Assembly (NCBI GenBank): GCA_003241895.1
Contig: QBLY01000009.1
Coordinates: 29,893-93,892 of the forward strand
From: Lysobacteraceae bacterium
Lineage (GTDB): Bacteria > Pseudomonadota > Gammaproteobacteria > Xanthomonadales > Xanthomonadaceae
Length of the DNA: 64,000 nt
Direction: 5' to 3'
Positions 19,164 to 29,109 of the stretch are shown here, piece by piece. The notes under the pieces were generated by a model that worked only from the letters and a program-made list of their open reading frames with translations, had not been told where the DNA came from and ran no database searches. Numbering within the stretch: the first letter of the stretch is position 1; the number at the start of each line of letters is the position of its first letter. The position numbers and the translations under genes were made by a program.

Positions 19164-21050
19164 CTACTTGAGTGCCTCAATCTCCGCCAGTTCGGCGTCC
19201 AGCTGGCCATTGGAATTTGCAGCTCGTAGCCAAGCCAGTTCGCGCTCAACCTCTTGAGAACTATGCAAGTTTGATGCCAACAACTGTTTGACCAGTCCGG
19301 CCCGTGAAATGGCGTTTTCCGGCTCCAATCGTATCGCGTCCCGCATCAAGGCTACTGCGAGCTCTTGGTCCTGCATTACGTTGTAGGCAAAGTTGGAGTA
19401 CTGGATCCGAGACACCACCGAACCTGGGTTATCAGAGACGACCTGCAGCAAGGTTTTTTGAAGCTCAACGTCCTTGTACCGACATTGTGAGCGTACGCGA
19501 CATTCCACCAGTGAGTGAAGCAAGGCTTCCTGTTCCACGGTGACTCCCTTTCCTGCAAGCTTCCGACGCAGCTGCTGCCATAGGGCTGGCGGGACCGGTT
19601 TGCCGGCACGGGCAAGCATGAATATCTGTCCCTGCTCGCCCAGCCCGGATCCATAGGGCAGCGCCGCCGCATGGCCGAACTCTTCGAATGCGAGGCCCCA
19701 TAGGGGTTGGTTGGAATCGCCACCGCTCATCTGCATCCATTGCGTCCCGAGGGCGTAGCTGGCTCTTATGGAATCCGGATTTCGCGAGGCGAGGCTCATG
19801 TCCAATCCCAGTGGTGTGGCCCATGTGAGGCTCTGCAAAAACGTCAGTCCCCCCAGAGTTACTACCGGAAGCAGAATTAGGAGTCGGCGGGTAGCGGGCT
19901 CCCATTCGCGGACGGATCCGGCGAAGAGTCCACTGATCGTCAACAGTACGCCGAATAGGGCCAGGTAATTCCGGTGTTCGAAGGCAAGCTCCAGCGGCAC
20001 AATATTGCTCGTAAGAAAATGCGAGGCCAGGAACCAGCCGATACCAAGGGCCAGCAGGGGGCGGCGATTTCGGGCCGCGATAGCGCAAACAGCCAACGCA
20101 GCTATCAGCAGTAATGACCACAGGGTGCTCAATGGGTGCAACAGCCCCGTGGAGGCGCGGACTTGGTCGTAATAGAAAAGAAGGCGGTCAGGTGCCGGCC
20201 ACAGGATCTGGCCGAGGTACATGCAGAGAATGCGCGGCTGCGTAATCAGGCGCTCGTAAAGCGTGAAATCCCTGGAGCCGTAAGCACCGGCATGCAGGTA
20301 GGGCGGAAGAACGACAAACAGGTACACGAAAGCGCCGGATAGGAGTAGCAGCAGGTAAGACGTCTTCCAGCCACGGGAAGCGGTTCCGCCGTGCGTCCTG
20401 AATCGAAACAGGGTCACTTCGATCAAACCGGCGTACAGAGGCACCAGCAGGGCTGACTCTTTGAAGCCGAGACCAAGGAGGGTAGCCGCAGCTGCGCCAG
20501 CAAGCCATGGCCACGCGCGGGTTCCGGCACACTGCCGTTCGCGAGCCACGAAATAGAACAGCAGGGCCAACAGCGTGAAGCCCTGCGAGCCGATTTCCAT
20601 GCGCTGCACAACGTACAGCACAGTCGAAACTTGCATCGGGTGCAGTAGCCACGCAGCTGCGATTGCCCAAGCGACGAAATCGCCAGGGGCTGGGCCAAAG
20701 GATCGCGCTTTTGCGAAGATCCGGCGACAAAGCAACAGCATCAAGATGCCATTCCCGGCGTGCATCAATACGTTGGTAAGTTTCATCGGCCACGGATCGA
20801 GGCCTGTAAACAGATGGTTGGCAGCGAAACTGAGCAGGGCGAGGCCTCGTCCGCCCTCGCTGGCAATGCCTTGCGATGCTGCGCGGCGCCACTGTGACCA
20901 TTCGGAGGACGTGACCTTCCAGTCAGGATCGAAAACGAGATTAGGGAAGTCATCGAACAGAAAGCCGCCAGCAAGGCCCGGCCAGTAGATAGCTACGGCG
21001 AGCAGTACAAGCGAGGCATAAGCAGCGACGTGGTGACTAGTGGTCTTCAT
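19164..21050 (-). CDS. GT-C-like membrane glycosyltransferase with TPR-like tail, probable pilin O-glycosyltransferase (628 aa)
   Basis: About ten or more hydrophobic segments in residues 8-420, with GGFLFDDFPNL (acidic pair D33-D34) in the first periplasmic loop, as in GT-C enzymes that use polyprenyl-phosphate sugars, and FEHRNYLALFG near residue 370, a motif shared with bacterial TMTC-like/TPR membrane proteins. The last 110 residues are soluble, with TPR-like helices (NFAYNVMQDQELAVALMRDAIRLEPENAISRAG). It lies between two pilin genes, the usual place for pilin-modifying enzymes such as TfpO/TfpW. A role in pilin O-glycosylation is inferred. The start is ATG 21050; a TTG at 21062 is in frame but lies inside the pilA terminator T run. 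Confidence 0.7.
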   Translation of the reverse strand: MKTTSHHVAAYASLVLLAVAIYWPGLAGGFLFDDFPNLVFDPDWKVTSSEWSQWRRAASQGIASEGGRGLALLSFAANHLFTGLDPWPMKLTNVLMHAGNGILMLLLCRRIFAKARSFGPAPGDFVAWAIAAAWLLHPMQVSTVLYVVQRMEIGSQGFTLLALLFYFVARERQCAGTRAWPWLAGAAAATLLGLGFKESALLVPLYAGLIEVTLFRFRTHGGTASRGWKTSYLLLLLSGAFVYLFVVLPPYLHAGAYGSRDFTLYERLITQPRILCMYLGQILWPAPDRLLFYYDQVRASTGLLHPLSTLWSLLLIAALAVCAIAARNRRPLLALGIGWFLASHFLTSNIVPLELAFEHRNYLALFGVLLTISGLFAGSVREWEPATRRLLILLPVVTLGGLTFLQSLTWATPLGLDMSLASRNPDSIRASYALGTQWMQMSGGDSNQPLWGLAFEEFGHAAALPYGSGLGEQGQIFMLARAGKPVPPALWQQLRRKLAGKGVTVEQEALLHSLVECRVRSQCRYKDVELQKTLLQVVSDNPGSVVSRIQYSNFAYNVMQDQELAVALMRDAIRLEPENAISRAGLVKQLLASNLHSSQEVERELAWLRAANSNGQLDAELAEIEALK

Positions 21051-21060
21051 GGCCTCGGAC

Positions 21061-21090
21061 AAAAAAACAGGGCCGATAAGCGGCCCTGTT
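21061..21090 (-). terminator. Strong terminator after pilA
   Basis: Read on the minus strand: AACAGGGCCG (21090-21081), loop CTTAT, CGGCCCTGTT (21075-21066), then a T run to 21061. The 10-bp stem is perfect. It ends ten bases before the GT-C start codon, so that gene must depend on read-through or on a promoter hidden in the hairpin region. Confidence 0.9.
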
Positions 21091-21119
21091 CAATACAACT
21101 GCATAAGCTTTGGAGTCAG

Positions 21120-21551
21120 TTAACGGCAGGAGCTCGGCAGGTACTTGGGCGCCACGGAGCCGCTGCAGGCCCAACGGATCGAGCCACCAGCATCCGACGG
21201 AGTCAGCACGAGGGTCTGGCCAGCGATCTTGCCGCTGGCCGAGCCCGCCGCACGGAACGTGGCGGTGACGACGCCGGCAGCAAGGTTGACCCGACGCACA
21301 TACTTGCCATTGATGCTGGCCGCCGCAGCAAGGCCCGCGGCAGGGTTATCGATGCCAGTGAAAACGCCGGTATCAGCAAACTTCTCGGAGACCGCAGTCT
21401 TGGCACCGGAAGCCAGGCTCATCGCCTCGGAAACCTGGGCGCGCGCCACATAGTCCTGGTACGCCGGCAGAGCGATGGCGGCCAGGATGGCGATGATCGC
21501 GACCACGATCATAAGTTCAATCAGGGTGAAGCCTTTCTGGATGGATTTCAT
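21120..21551 (-). CDS. pilA: Major type IV pilin PilA (143 aa)
   Basis: Structural subunit of the type IV pilus (twitching, adhesion, DNA uptake). Leader MKSIQKG, then [20 protein letters not shown] with Glu5 and Pro22 in place, so it should be processed by PilD (8540). The C-terminal disulfide loop runs from the Cys in RWACSG to the Cys in YLPSSCR. The ribosome-binding site AGGGACA precedes ATG 21551. It is transcribed alone from a sigma-54 promoter (21647-21662) under PilS/PilR, with a strong terminator after it. The identical tail in PilA2 and the GT-C gene between them suggest both subunits share an enzyme partner. Confidence 0.97.
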   Translation of the reverse strand: MKSIQKGFTLIELMIVVAIIAILAAIALPAYQDYVARAQVSEAMSLASGAKTAVSEKFADTGVFTGIDNPAAGLAAAASINGKYVRRVNLAAGVVTATFRAAGSASGKIAGQTLVLTPSDAGGSIRWACSGSVAPKYLPSSCR

Positions 21552-21646
21552 AGGTATTGTCCCTAGGGTTGTTGGTAATTGTCACGTGCTCGAACGGTTT
21601 TTCCCGTCCTTGGGTAGCCGTGCCGAGGCACGTGCAGGTAAGTCAA

Positions 21647-21662
21647 TGCATCAACTGTGCCA
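21647..21662 (-). promoter_or_regulatory. Sigma-54 promoter of pilA
   Basis: Minus-strand TGGCACAGTTGATGCA matches TGGCACGN4TTGCW with GG and GC at exact -24/-12 spacing; only two positions deviate. It lies about 96 bases upstream of the pilA ATG, with pilR next door. pilA genes of this group are activated by PilR and RpoN. Confidence 0.85.
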
Positions 21663-21755
21663 ACTCGGATTCCGCCGTCACAGGCCAAACTATAGGCACA
21701 TCAAACAACGCAAGGCCAGCCAGAAACGGGACAAGAGTCACCCGTACGGGCCGAA

Positions 21756-21772
21756 TTGTCAGAAAGTGACAA
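21756..21772. promoter_or_regulatory. Palindrome upstream of pilA, probable PilR enhancer site
   Basis: TTGTCA-GAAAG-TGACAA is a perfect 6-bp inverted repeat with a 5-base spacer, about 94 bases upstream of the -24 box. It is the distance and TGTC-type half-site expected for a PilR enhancer. Further GTCAC/TGACG half-sites lie at 21677-21682 and 21777-21783. Confidence 0.55.
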
Positions 21773-21796
21773 TCAGCGTCACATTGAAGCCCGCTT

Positions 21797-23176
21797 TCAC
21801 TCCATCCCCAGCTTCTTGAGCTTGTAGCGCAGGGCCCGGAAGGTAATGCCCAGCTGCACCGCGGTCTTGGTCTTGTTGTAGCGGTTGGCTTCCAGCGCTT
21901 TCTGGATGGTGTCGCGCTCCATCTGCTCGATGGCCTCGGGCAGCGCCGTGGCTTCGGTGCCTGCCGCGGCCGGCGACGGCGCCACGGCCTGGCGCAGCGG
22001 CACGTCGGCGTCCTGGCCAATCAGGCTGTCCACCTGGGGCAGGTACAGGTCGGCCACCTCGATGTGCTTACCGTCGCACAGGGCGACGGCGCGCTCGAGG
22101 ATGTTCTCCAGCTCACGCACGTTGCCCGGGAAGGGGTGCGCCGCCAGCGCCGCCTCGGCTTCCTCGCTCAGCGAGGGCAGCGCGTCGGTCTGCTCGCCGG
22201 CCAGGCGGGCCAGGATGGCGGCCGAGATCATCGCGATGTCCTCGCTGCGCTGGCGCAGCGGCGGCACGGCCAGCTCGATCACGTTGATGCGGTAATAGAG
22301 GTCCTGGCGGAATTTGCCTTCTTCCACCAGCTTGGCCAGGTTCTTGTGGGTGGCCGACAGGATGCGCACGTCCACCGGCAGCTCTGCCGGTGCGCCCACG
22401 GGCCGCACGGACTTTTCCTGGATAACGCGCAGCAGCTTCACCTGCATGTGCAGGGGCAGCTCGGCCACTTCGTCCAGGAACAGGGTGCCGCCGTTGGCGG
22501 CCTGGAACAGGCCTTCCTTGTCGGCGTGTGCGCCGGTGAAGCTGCCCTTCTTGTGGCCGAACAGCTCGCTTTCCATCAGCTCCGAAGGAATGGCGCCGCA
22601 GTTCACCGGCACGAAGGTGCCGGCCACGCGCGACCCCTGTTCGTGGATCAGGCGCGCCACCAGCTCCTTGCCCACGCCCGATTCGCCGCTGATGTACACC
22701 GGCGCCTGGCTGCGGGCGACGCGGCCGATGGTCTGGCGCAGCTGCTGCATGCGCCCCGACTCGCCCAGCAGGCGGCCGCTGGCAGGGGTGGCGCTGCGGC
22801 GCTGCTGGTTGAGGTCCAGCGCGTGCTGCACCAGCCGGCGCAGCACGGTGAGGTCCACGGGCTTGGTGACGAAGTCGAAGGCGCCGGCCTTGAGCGCGTT
22901 CACGGCGGCTTCGACGTTGCCGAAAGCGGTGATCATGGCCACGGGAGTGTCGGGATAGCGCGTGGCGATCAGCGAAATAAGGTCCAGCCCGGAACCGTCG
23001 GGCAGCCGCATGTCGGTCAGGCACAGGTCGTAGCTGCCCTGGGCCAGCTGGGCGCGGGCGCTGGTGAGGTCGGCGGCAGTGTCCACGCGCAGCCCCATCC
23101 GGCCCAGGGTGAGGACCAGCAGCTCCCGGATGTCGCGTTCGTCGTCTACTACCAGGGCGCTGCGGGGGGTGGCCAT
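21797..23176 (-). CDS. pilR: Sigma-54 response regulator PilR (459 aa)
   Basis: NtrC-family activator of pilA. The receiver domain (residues 1-125) has the acidic pair D11-D12, phosphoacceptor D55 in LTDMRLPDG, and the T/K switch (ITAFG, VTKPVD). The AAA+ domain has Walker A GESGVGKE and the sigma-54 loop as GSFTGA, the variant usual for PilR rather than GAFTGA. A Fis-type helix-turn-helix lies at the C-terminus (MERDTIQKALEANRYNKTKT). It sits 56 bases after pilS. The pilA enhancer palindrome begins right after its stop codon. Confidence 0.96.
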   Translation of the reverse strand: MATPRSALVVDDERDIRELLVLTLGRMGLRVDTAADLTSARAQLAQGSYDLCLTDMRLPDGSGLDLISLIATRYPDTPVAMITAFGNVEAAVNALKAGAFDFVTKPVDLTVLRRLVQHALDLNQQRRSATPASGRLLGESGRMQQLRQTIGRVARSQAPVYISGESGVGKELVARLIHEQGSRVAGTFVPVNCGAIPSELMESELFGHKKGSFTGAHADKEGLFQAANGGTLFLDEVAELPLHMQVKLLRVIQEKSVRPVGAPAELPVDVRILSATHKNLAKLVEEGKFRQDLYYRINVIELAVPPLRQRSEDIAMISAAILARLAGEQTDALPSLSEEAEAALAAHPFPGNVRELENILERAVALCDGKHIEVADLYLPQVDSLIGQDADVPLRQAVAPSPAAAGTEATALPEAIEQMERDTIQKALEANRYNKTKTAVQLGITFRALRYKLKKLGME

Positions 23177-23232
23177 GTATTACCGGGGGACGGGCGGGAA
23201 AGGCCCCCATACCTTAGCTGAATCGGGTGGTT

Positions 23233-24867
23233 TCAGGCCAGATTGAGCCGGCCGTTGCCGATATCGTCCTGCATCAGGGTCAGGCCCGGCGGCAGCACGA
23301 TGCGGAAGCAGCTGCCGCCGCCCGGCACGGGCTGGTAAGTCAGGGTGCACTGGTTGGCCTCGCAAAGCTGCTGGGCGATGTACAGGCCCAGCCCGGTGCC
23401 GTGTTCGCTGGTGGTATAGAAAGGCGTGAATATCCGGTCGGCCACCGCTGCGGGGATGCCCGGCCCGCGGTCGCTGACGGTGAGCTCGGGCGGCGCGCCT
23501 GGCGGGGCGCTGCGCACGGCTACGGTCACCCTCGCCGGCTCGCCGGGCAGGCGGCCGTAGGTCAGTGCGTTCTGCACCAGGATGGTCAGCACCTGGTGCA
23601 GATGCCGCGGGTCGGCCATGGCCAGCGTGGTGCGCTCGCTCACCGCCTGAACGATGTCGGTTTCCAGCGGATGGCTGGCGCGGTATTCGTCCACGAAGCG
23701 GCGGGCGAACTGGCCGATGTCCACCGTTTCGGGCTGCGACCGCTCGCGCCGCGCCAGGCCCAGGATGTCCTGCACGATGCCGTTCATGCGCTGGCACTGG
23801 GTGTGGATGATCTCCAGCAGGCGGCGGTCGGCCTCGGGCAGGTTGGTGGTTTCCTCCAGCAGCTGAACCGAATAGCTGATGGCCGCCAGCGGGTTGCGGA
23901 TTTCGTGGGCGATGCTGGCCGAAAGCCGGCCCAGCGTGGCCAGGGTGAGCTCTTCGGCGCGGTCGGAATACAGCCGGCTGTCGTCGAGGAAGATCAGGAA
24001 CAGGTTGTCGGTAAGGCTGAGCGACACAAATCGCGGCAGCACCTCCGGCGCGCCCTCGGCCAGGGTCATCGCCTTGGGGGTCTCGCCCCGGCCCTGCCGC
24101 CAGACCAGCAGCGCCCGGTGCAGGCTTACCGCCACGTCGGACAACTGCTGGCGGTCGGGCGAGGGTTTGCCCAGCAGCCCCCAGGCGGCCTCGTTGCAAA
24201 CCTTCACCCGGTGGTCGCCGTCCACCACCAGGATGCCGGTGCGCATGCGCCGGATCACCAGCTCGTTGATCTCGGCCTGGTTGGCCAGCTCTTCGCCGCG
24301 CCGGTCGGCCAGGGCCTGCGATTCGATCACCTGCCGGCTCAGCAGCTCGCACAGCACCGCGGTGGCGAGGTAGGTCACGCTGAACATCACCGACTCGGCC
24401 ATCGGCCGTTGGTCGATGGCCTCGAACGCGCGGCGGTAAAAGCTTTCGCTCAGCACCACCAAGGCCGCCGCGGTGGCGAAGCCCAGGCCCACGCGCTGGG
24501 GCAGGATCAGCGCGCCGGCGCCGACGTTGAACAGCAGCAGCAGGGCGATGCCGCCCTGGCCGCCGCTGGTGACGGCCAGGGTGCCAATCACCGCCAGAAG
24601 GTCCAGGCTCAGGCCGACCGCCGCCTGGCGAGGCGGCGGGATCTCACTGCGGTAGCTGGCCACCAGCAGTGCGATGGCCGCAACGAAGTACAGCACCACC
24701 AAGGTCTTGAGCACGCCCGGATCGCGGATTTCCAGCATGTATTCGCCCACCGGGCTGAAGGCCACCAGCGCCAGCAGCGCGGCCTCGAGCATCCGGTAGA
24801 GCGTAAAGAAGTAGAGCTCGCGCCGCTGCGGCGAGTTCGCTATGGATTTGCGGTGGGGCCTGGCCAT
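23233..24867 (-). CDS. pilS: Sensor histidine kinase PilS (544 aa)
   Basis: Membrane sensor that phosphorylates PilR and monitors pilin level in the inner membrane. About six transmembrane helices in residues 20-180, a PAS-like region (about 200-300), the H box [13 protein letters not shown] (His321), then N, G1 (DRGPGIP) and G2 ([12 protein letters not shown]) boxes. The start is ATG 24867 ([13 protein letters not shown]), which gives family length; a much longer open frame upstream is only antisense to sucC. The ribosome-binding site is weak. It is divergent from sucC by 153 bases. Confidence 0.95.
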   Translation of the reverse strand: MARPHRKSIANSPQRRELYFFTLYRMLEAALLALVAFSPVGEYMLEIRDPGVLKTLVVLYFVAAIALLVASYRSEIPPPRQAAVGLSLDLLAVIGTLAVTSGGQGGIALLLLFNVGAGALILPQRVGLGFATAAALVVLSESFYRRAFEAIDQRPMAESVMFSVTYLATAVLCELLSRQVIESQALADRRGEELANQAEINELVIRRMRTGILVVDGDHRVKVCNEAAWGLLGKPSPDRQQLSDVAVSLHRALLVWRQGRGETPKAMTLAEGAPEVLPRFVSLSLTDNLFLIFLDDSRLYSDRAEELTLATLGRLSASIAHEIRNPLAAISYSVQLLEETTNLPEADRRLLEIIHTQCQRMNGIVQDILGLARRERSQPETVDIGQFARRFVDEYRASHPLETDIVQAVSERTTLAMADPRHLHQVLTILVQNALTYGRLPGEPARVTVAVRSAPPGAPPELTVSDRGPGIPAAVADRIFTPFYTTSEHGTGLGLYIAQQLCEANQCTLTYQPVPGGGSCFRIVLPPGLTLMQDDIGNGRLNLA

Positions 24868-24949
24868 GGTCCAAGTATGCCCCTCGGCGGGGCCCATGGA
24901 CTCCGGCGATCGGGCCATGGCGCCCTTCCACCCCGGAAAACCCGCGTCT

Positions 24950-24978
24950 TTGCCTTTGAAGGGGGGGTCGGCGACAAT
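24950..24978 (+). promoter_or_regulatory. Candidate sigma-70 promoter of sucC
   Basis: TTGCCT (24950-24955), a 17-base spacer, GACAAT (24973-24978), four of six matches in each box. It lies about 43 bases upstream of the sucC start, in the pilS-sucC divergent gap. A weak match in GC-rich DNA. Confidence 0.35.
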
Positions 24979-25020
24979 AACGCCCCTCGCTCGCGACCCC
25001 TCCCACTTCAAGGTAGCCGC

Positions 25021-26181
<1,161 letters not shown>

Positions 26182-26194
26182 GGACACACAAACC

Positions 26195-27067
26195 ATGAGC
26201 GTTTTGGTCAACAAGAACACCAAGGTCATCGTCCAGGGCTTCACCGGCCAGCAGGGCACCTTCCACGCCGAGCAGATGCTCGAGTACGGCACCAAGGTCG
26301 TCGGCGGCGTCACGCCGGGCAAGGGCGGCACCACCCATATCGGCCTGCCGGTGTTCAACACCGTGCGCGAAGCCGTGGAAGAAACTGGCGCCGACGCGTC
26401 GGTGATCTACGTGCCGCCGCCGTTCGCGGCCGACGCCATCCTGGAAGCGGCCGACGCCGGCATCCGGGTCATCGTCTGCATCACCGAAGGCATCCCGGTG
26501 CTGGACATGCTGCGCGTCAAGAACACTTTGGACGGCTACGAGGACGTGGTGCTGGTCGGCCCGAACTGCCCCGGCGTGATCACCCCGGGCGAGTGCAAGA
26601 TTGGCATCATGCCGGGCCATATCCACATGCCGGGCAAGATCGGCATCGTGTCGCGCTCGGGCACGCTCACCTACGAAGCCGTGAAGCAGACCACCGACGC
26701 CGGCCTGGGCCAGTCCACCTGCATCGGCATCGGCGGCGACCCGATCAACGGCACCAACTTCATCGACGCCCTGAAGCTGTTCCAGGAAGACCCGCAGACC
26801 GAAGGCATCATCATGGTCGGCGAAATCGGCGGCAGCGCCGAGGAAGAAGCAGCCGAATACATCGCCCAGTACGTCACCAAGCCGGTGGTGGGCTTCATCG
26901 CCGGCGCCTCGGCTCCGGAAGGCAAGCGCATGGGCCACGCGGGCGCCATCGCCTCGGGCGGGCAGGGCACGGCGGCGGGCAAGTTCGCCGCGCTCGAGAA
27001 GGCCGGCGTCACCACGGTGAAGTCGCCCGGCGACCTGGGCCAGGCCATCGCGGCCCGGCTGAAGTAA
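26195..27067 (+). CDS. sucD: Succinyl-CoA synthetase alpha subunit SucD (290 aa)
   Basis: CoA-binding subunit with the phosphohistidine. It starts [20 protein letters not shown], has [16 protein letters not shown] and ends in the family pattern [14 protein letters not shown]; the active-site His lies in the [10 protein letters not shown] element. The ribosome-binding site GAGG overlaps the sucC stop (26179-26181), so translation is probably coupled. The 11-residue extension from an earlier start at 26165 overlaps sucC and is not family-like. A terminator follows at 27091. Confidence 0.98.
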   Translation: MSVLVNKNTKVIVQGFTGQQGTFHAEQMLEYGTKVVGGVTPGKGGTTHIGLPVFNTVREAVEETGADASVIYVPPPFAADAILEAADAGIRVIVCITEGIPVLDMLRVKNTLDGYEDVVLVGPNCPGVITPGECKIGIMPGHIHMPGKIGIVSRSGTLTYEAVKQTTDAGLGQSTCIGIGGDPINGTNFIDALKLFQEDPQTEGIIMVGEIGGSAEEEAAEYIAQYVTKPVVGFIAGASAPEGKRMGHAGAIASGGQGTAAGKFAALEKAGVTTVKSPGDLGQAIAARLK

Positions 27068-27090
27068 CCTTTCTAAAATGTTTGGACGAC

Positions 27091-27119
27091 AGGGCCGCTT
27101 GATGCGGCCCTTGTTGTTT
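27091..27119 (+). terminator. Terminator after sucCD
   Basis: AGGGCCGC (27091-27098), loop TTGAT, GCGGCCCT (27104-27111), then TGTTGTTTC. An 8-bp perfect stem with a T-rich tail, 24 bases after the sucD stop. Confidence 0.8.
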
Positions 27120-27136
27120 CCTGGGTGGGGAGAGGG

Positions 27137-29077
27137 ATGAAGTTCAAAACGGATATCGAAGGTTTGCGCGGTGTTGCAGTGCTGTTGGTAGTGCTTGCGC
27201 ATGCAGGCGCTCCCGGGCTTGCCGGCGGCTTCATCGGCGTGGACATCTTCTTTGTAATCTCCGGCTTTCTGATTACCGCACTGCTGACTGACGAACTTCG
27301 CGAGTCGGGGCGGATTGACTACTGGGCCTTCTACGCGCGGCGTGCACGCCGGCTGGCGCCCGCCTTGTTGGTCATGATCGCGTTGGTTACGTTGGCGGCA
27401 CTGTGGCTGCTTCCGCGCGACGTGCTCACACTTCAGCTTACCAGCGCGTTCTGGGCGGTCCTATGGGCGGCCAACTTCCATTTCACCTTTGCAGGATTCG
27501 AATATTTTGGTACAGGTGCGAACGGCAGCCTGTTCCTTCACACATGGTCTTTGGCGGTAGAGGAGCAGTTCTACCTTGTGTGGCCCGCTCTTATCGCGCT
27601 GCTGTGGCGCCGATTCGGCACGGGAATCTCTACCTTGGCGTGGATAACCATTATCGGGTTCATGCTGAGCTTGGCCATGCTGTCGCACAACGCCGAGGCC
27701 GCCTACTACCTTATGCCGTCGCGACTTTGGCAGTTGTCACTCGGGGGTTTGGTTTATCGGATGTCTGCGGGACCATGGTTGACGCGGCCTTGGATTCCCG
27801 GACTTGCAGGCGGCATCGGCGTGGTCTTTCTTGCAGCATCGTTGGTCTGGATCGATGGCTCACGTCCATATCCAGGATGGGACGCGCTTTTCCCCACCCT
27901 GGCGGCAGGATGTCTTCTGGTCAGTGGCTTTTCGCGGGCTGGTTGGGTGCCTAGGTTGCTTTCACTACAGGTCCTGCGCCTTCCTGGCCGCATTTCTTAC
28001 AGCTGGTATTTATGGCACTGGCCGTTCCTGATGATCATGCCGGTGATGGGGCTCGGAACGCCCACAATGCCGCTGACATTGGGCTTGGTATTGATCTCGT
28101 TCTTGGTCGCTTGGGCCAGCTATATCTGGGTAGAGGCGCCCGCCCGCCGCTCGAGTAGGAGCTCCCGCGACTCTGTGCTGTTGGCGCTGTTCGCGTCCGT
28201 CATAGTTGCAGCGTTACTTTTGGTGTTGGGTAGTCTGGAAAGGCCGGCGCCTGAAGCCTGGGCTGATTCGCTCGAGGGCCGAGTAGGTGCAGCGATAAGC
28301 GTTCCCGAGATATACAGCCGTCCAGGCTGTGATGATTGGTACAGCTCGTCAGACCTAGTGCCGTGCGCGTCAGGGAAGGTGGCCGAAGGATCTGTGGCAC
28401 CAGAAGGCGTTGTCGTATTCATTGGTGACAGCGTCGGAGCTCAATGGCTACCTGCGCTGGAAAAAGTAGCCGACCAATGGCGGTATCGACTGATAGTGTT
28501 GACCAAATCCTCTTGCCCCATCGCGGACGTTCCGTTCGTATACCCTCGCATCAACCGGCGTTTCACTGAATGCGAGGAATGGAGGCAGAAAGCAATAGAA
28601 TTTGTTGAAGCCAACTCACCAGACATAGTGGTGATCGGTTCGACACAGTACGACTTCACTGAAAAGCAATGGCGGGATGGCACTGTCCGTATCGTCAACC
28701 TCCTCGCTGCGCCTGAACGTCCCGTGCTGATCTTGGCGCCCACGCCTATTCTCCCGTTCAATGCTCCGCTCTGCGTAATTACGACGGGCCGGTTGGTTGG
28801 CGATAGCTTGCAAGCACCTGATTGCGCGTCCCCATTGGCTAAAAGCGACAGTACAACAGTGACGGCCTATCTCAGAAGCGCAGTGGTGTCTGGAGGGCAG
28901 GGCGAGGTCGTCTACCTCAACGATTTGGTTTGTCCAGACCAACAGTGCCGTGCGCTGATCAACGGCCGCTTGGTTTATCGGGACGAGCAGCATCTAAACG
29001 CCGATTTCGTCGAAAGTCTCACTCCGGCGGTAGCGTTGCGCCTGCGATCCGCCATAGAGACGATTCGGAACCGCTAG
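27137..29077 (+). CDS. AT3-SGNH acyltransferase (OafA/YrhL type, 646 aa)
   Basis: Membrane O-acetyl (acyl) transferase. The N-terminal acyltransferase-3 domain (residues 1-340, about ten TM helices) starts with DIEGLRGVAVLLVVLAHAG and has the conserved GVDIFFVISGFLIT and HTWSLAVEEQFYLVWP. The C-terminal SGNH domain has VVFIGDSVGAQ (nucleophile Ser) and DEQHLNADF (His). Such proteins acetylate O-antigen, peptidoglycan or exopolysaccharide. ATG 27137 has GGGGAGAG directly upstream; a GTG at 27125 is possible. Base composition is lower in GC than sucD and nadE, suggesting transfer into the sucD-nadE gap. It could modify the surface glycan of the 12.5-21 kb island, but that is a guess. Confidence 0.88.
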   Translation: MKFKTDIEGLRGVAVLLVVLAHAGAPGLAGGFIGVDIFFVISGFLITALLTDELRESGRIDYWAFYARRARRLAPALLVMIALVTLAALWLLPRDVLTLQLTSAFWAVLWAANFHFTFAGFEYFGTGANGSLFLHTWSLAVEEQFYLVWPALIALLWRRFGTGISTLAWITIIGFMLSLAMLSHNAEAAYYLMPSRLWQLSLGGLVYRMSAGPWLTRPWIPGLAGGIGVVFLAASLVWIDGSRPYPGWDALFPTLAAGCLLVSGFSRAGWVPRLLSLQVLRLPGRISYSWYLWHWPFLMIMPVMGLGTPTMPLTLGLVLISFLVAWASYIWVEAPARRSSRSSRDSVLLALFASVIVAALLLVLGSLERPAPEAWADSLEGRVGAAISVPEIYSRPGCDDWYSSSDLVPCASGKVAEGSVAPEGVVVFIGDSVGAQWLPALEKVADQWRYRLIVLTKSSCPIADVPFVYPRINRRFTECEEWRQKAIEFVEANSPDIVVIGSTQYDFTEKQWRDGTVRIVNLLAAPERPVLILAPTPILPFNAPLCVITTGRLVGDSLQAPDCASPLAKSDSTTVTAYLRSAVVSGGQGEVVYLNDLVCPDQQCRALINGRLVYRDEQHLNADFVESLTPAVALRLRSAIETIRNR

Positions 29078-29109
29078 AATCCCTTACAAGACTTGAATCG
29101 AGCTCCCAG

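Noticed and set aside
23227..25020. Long plus-strand frame running into sucC
   Set aside because: Antisense to pilS; SucC family similarity begins exactly at ATG 25021 with its own ribosome-binding site.
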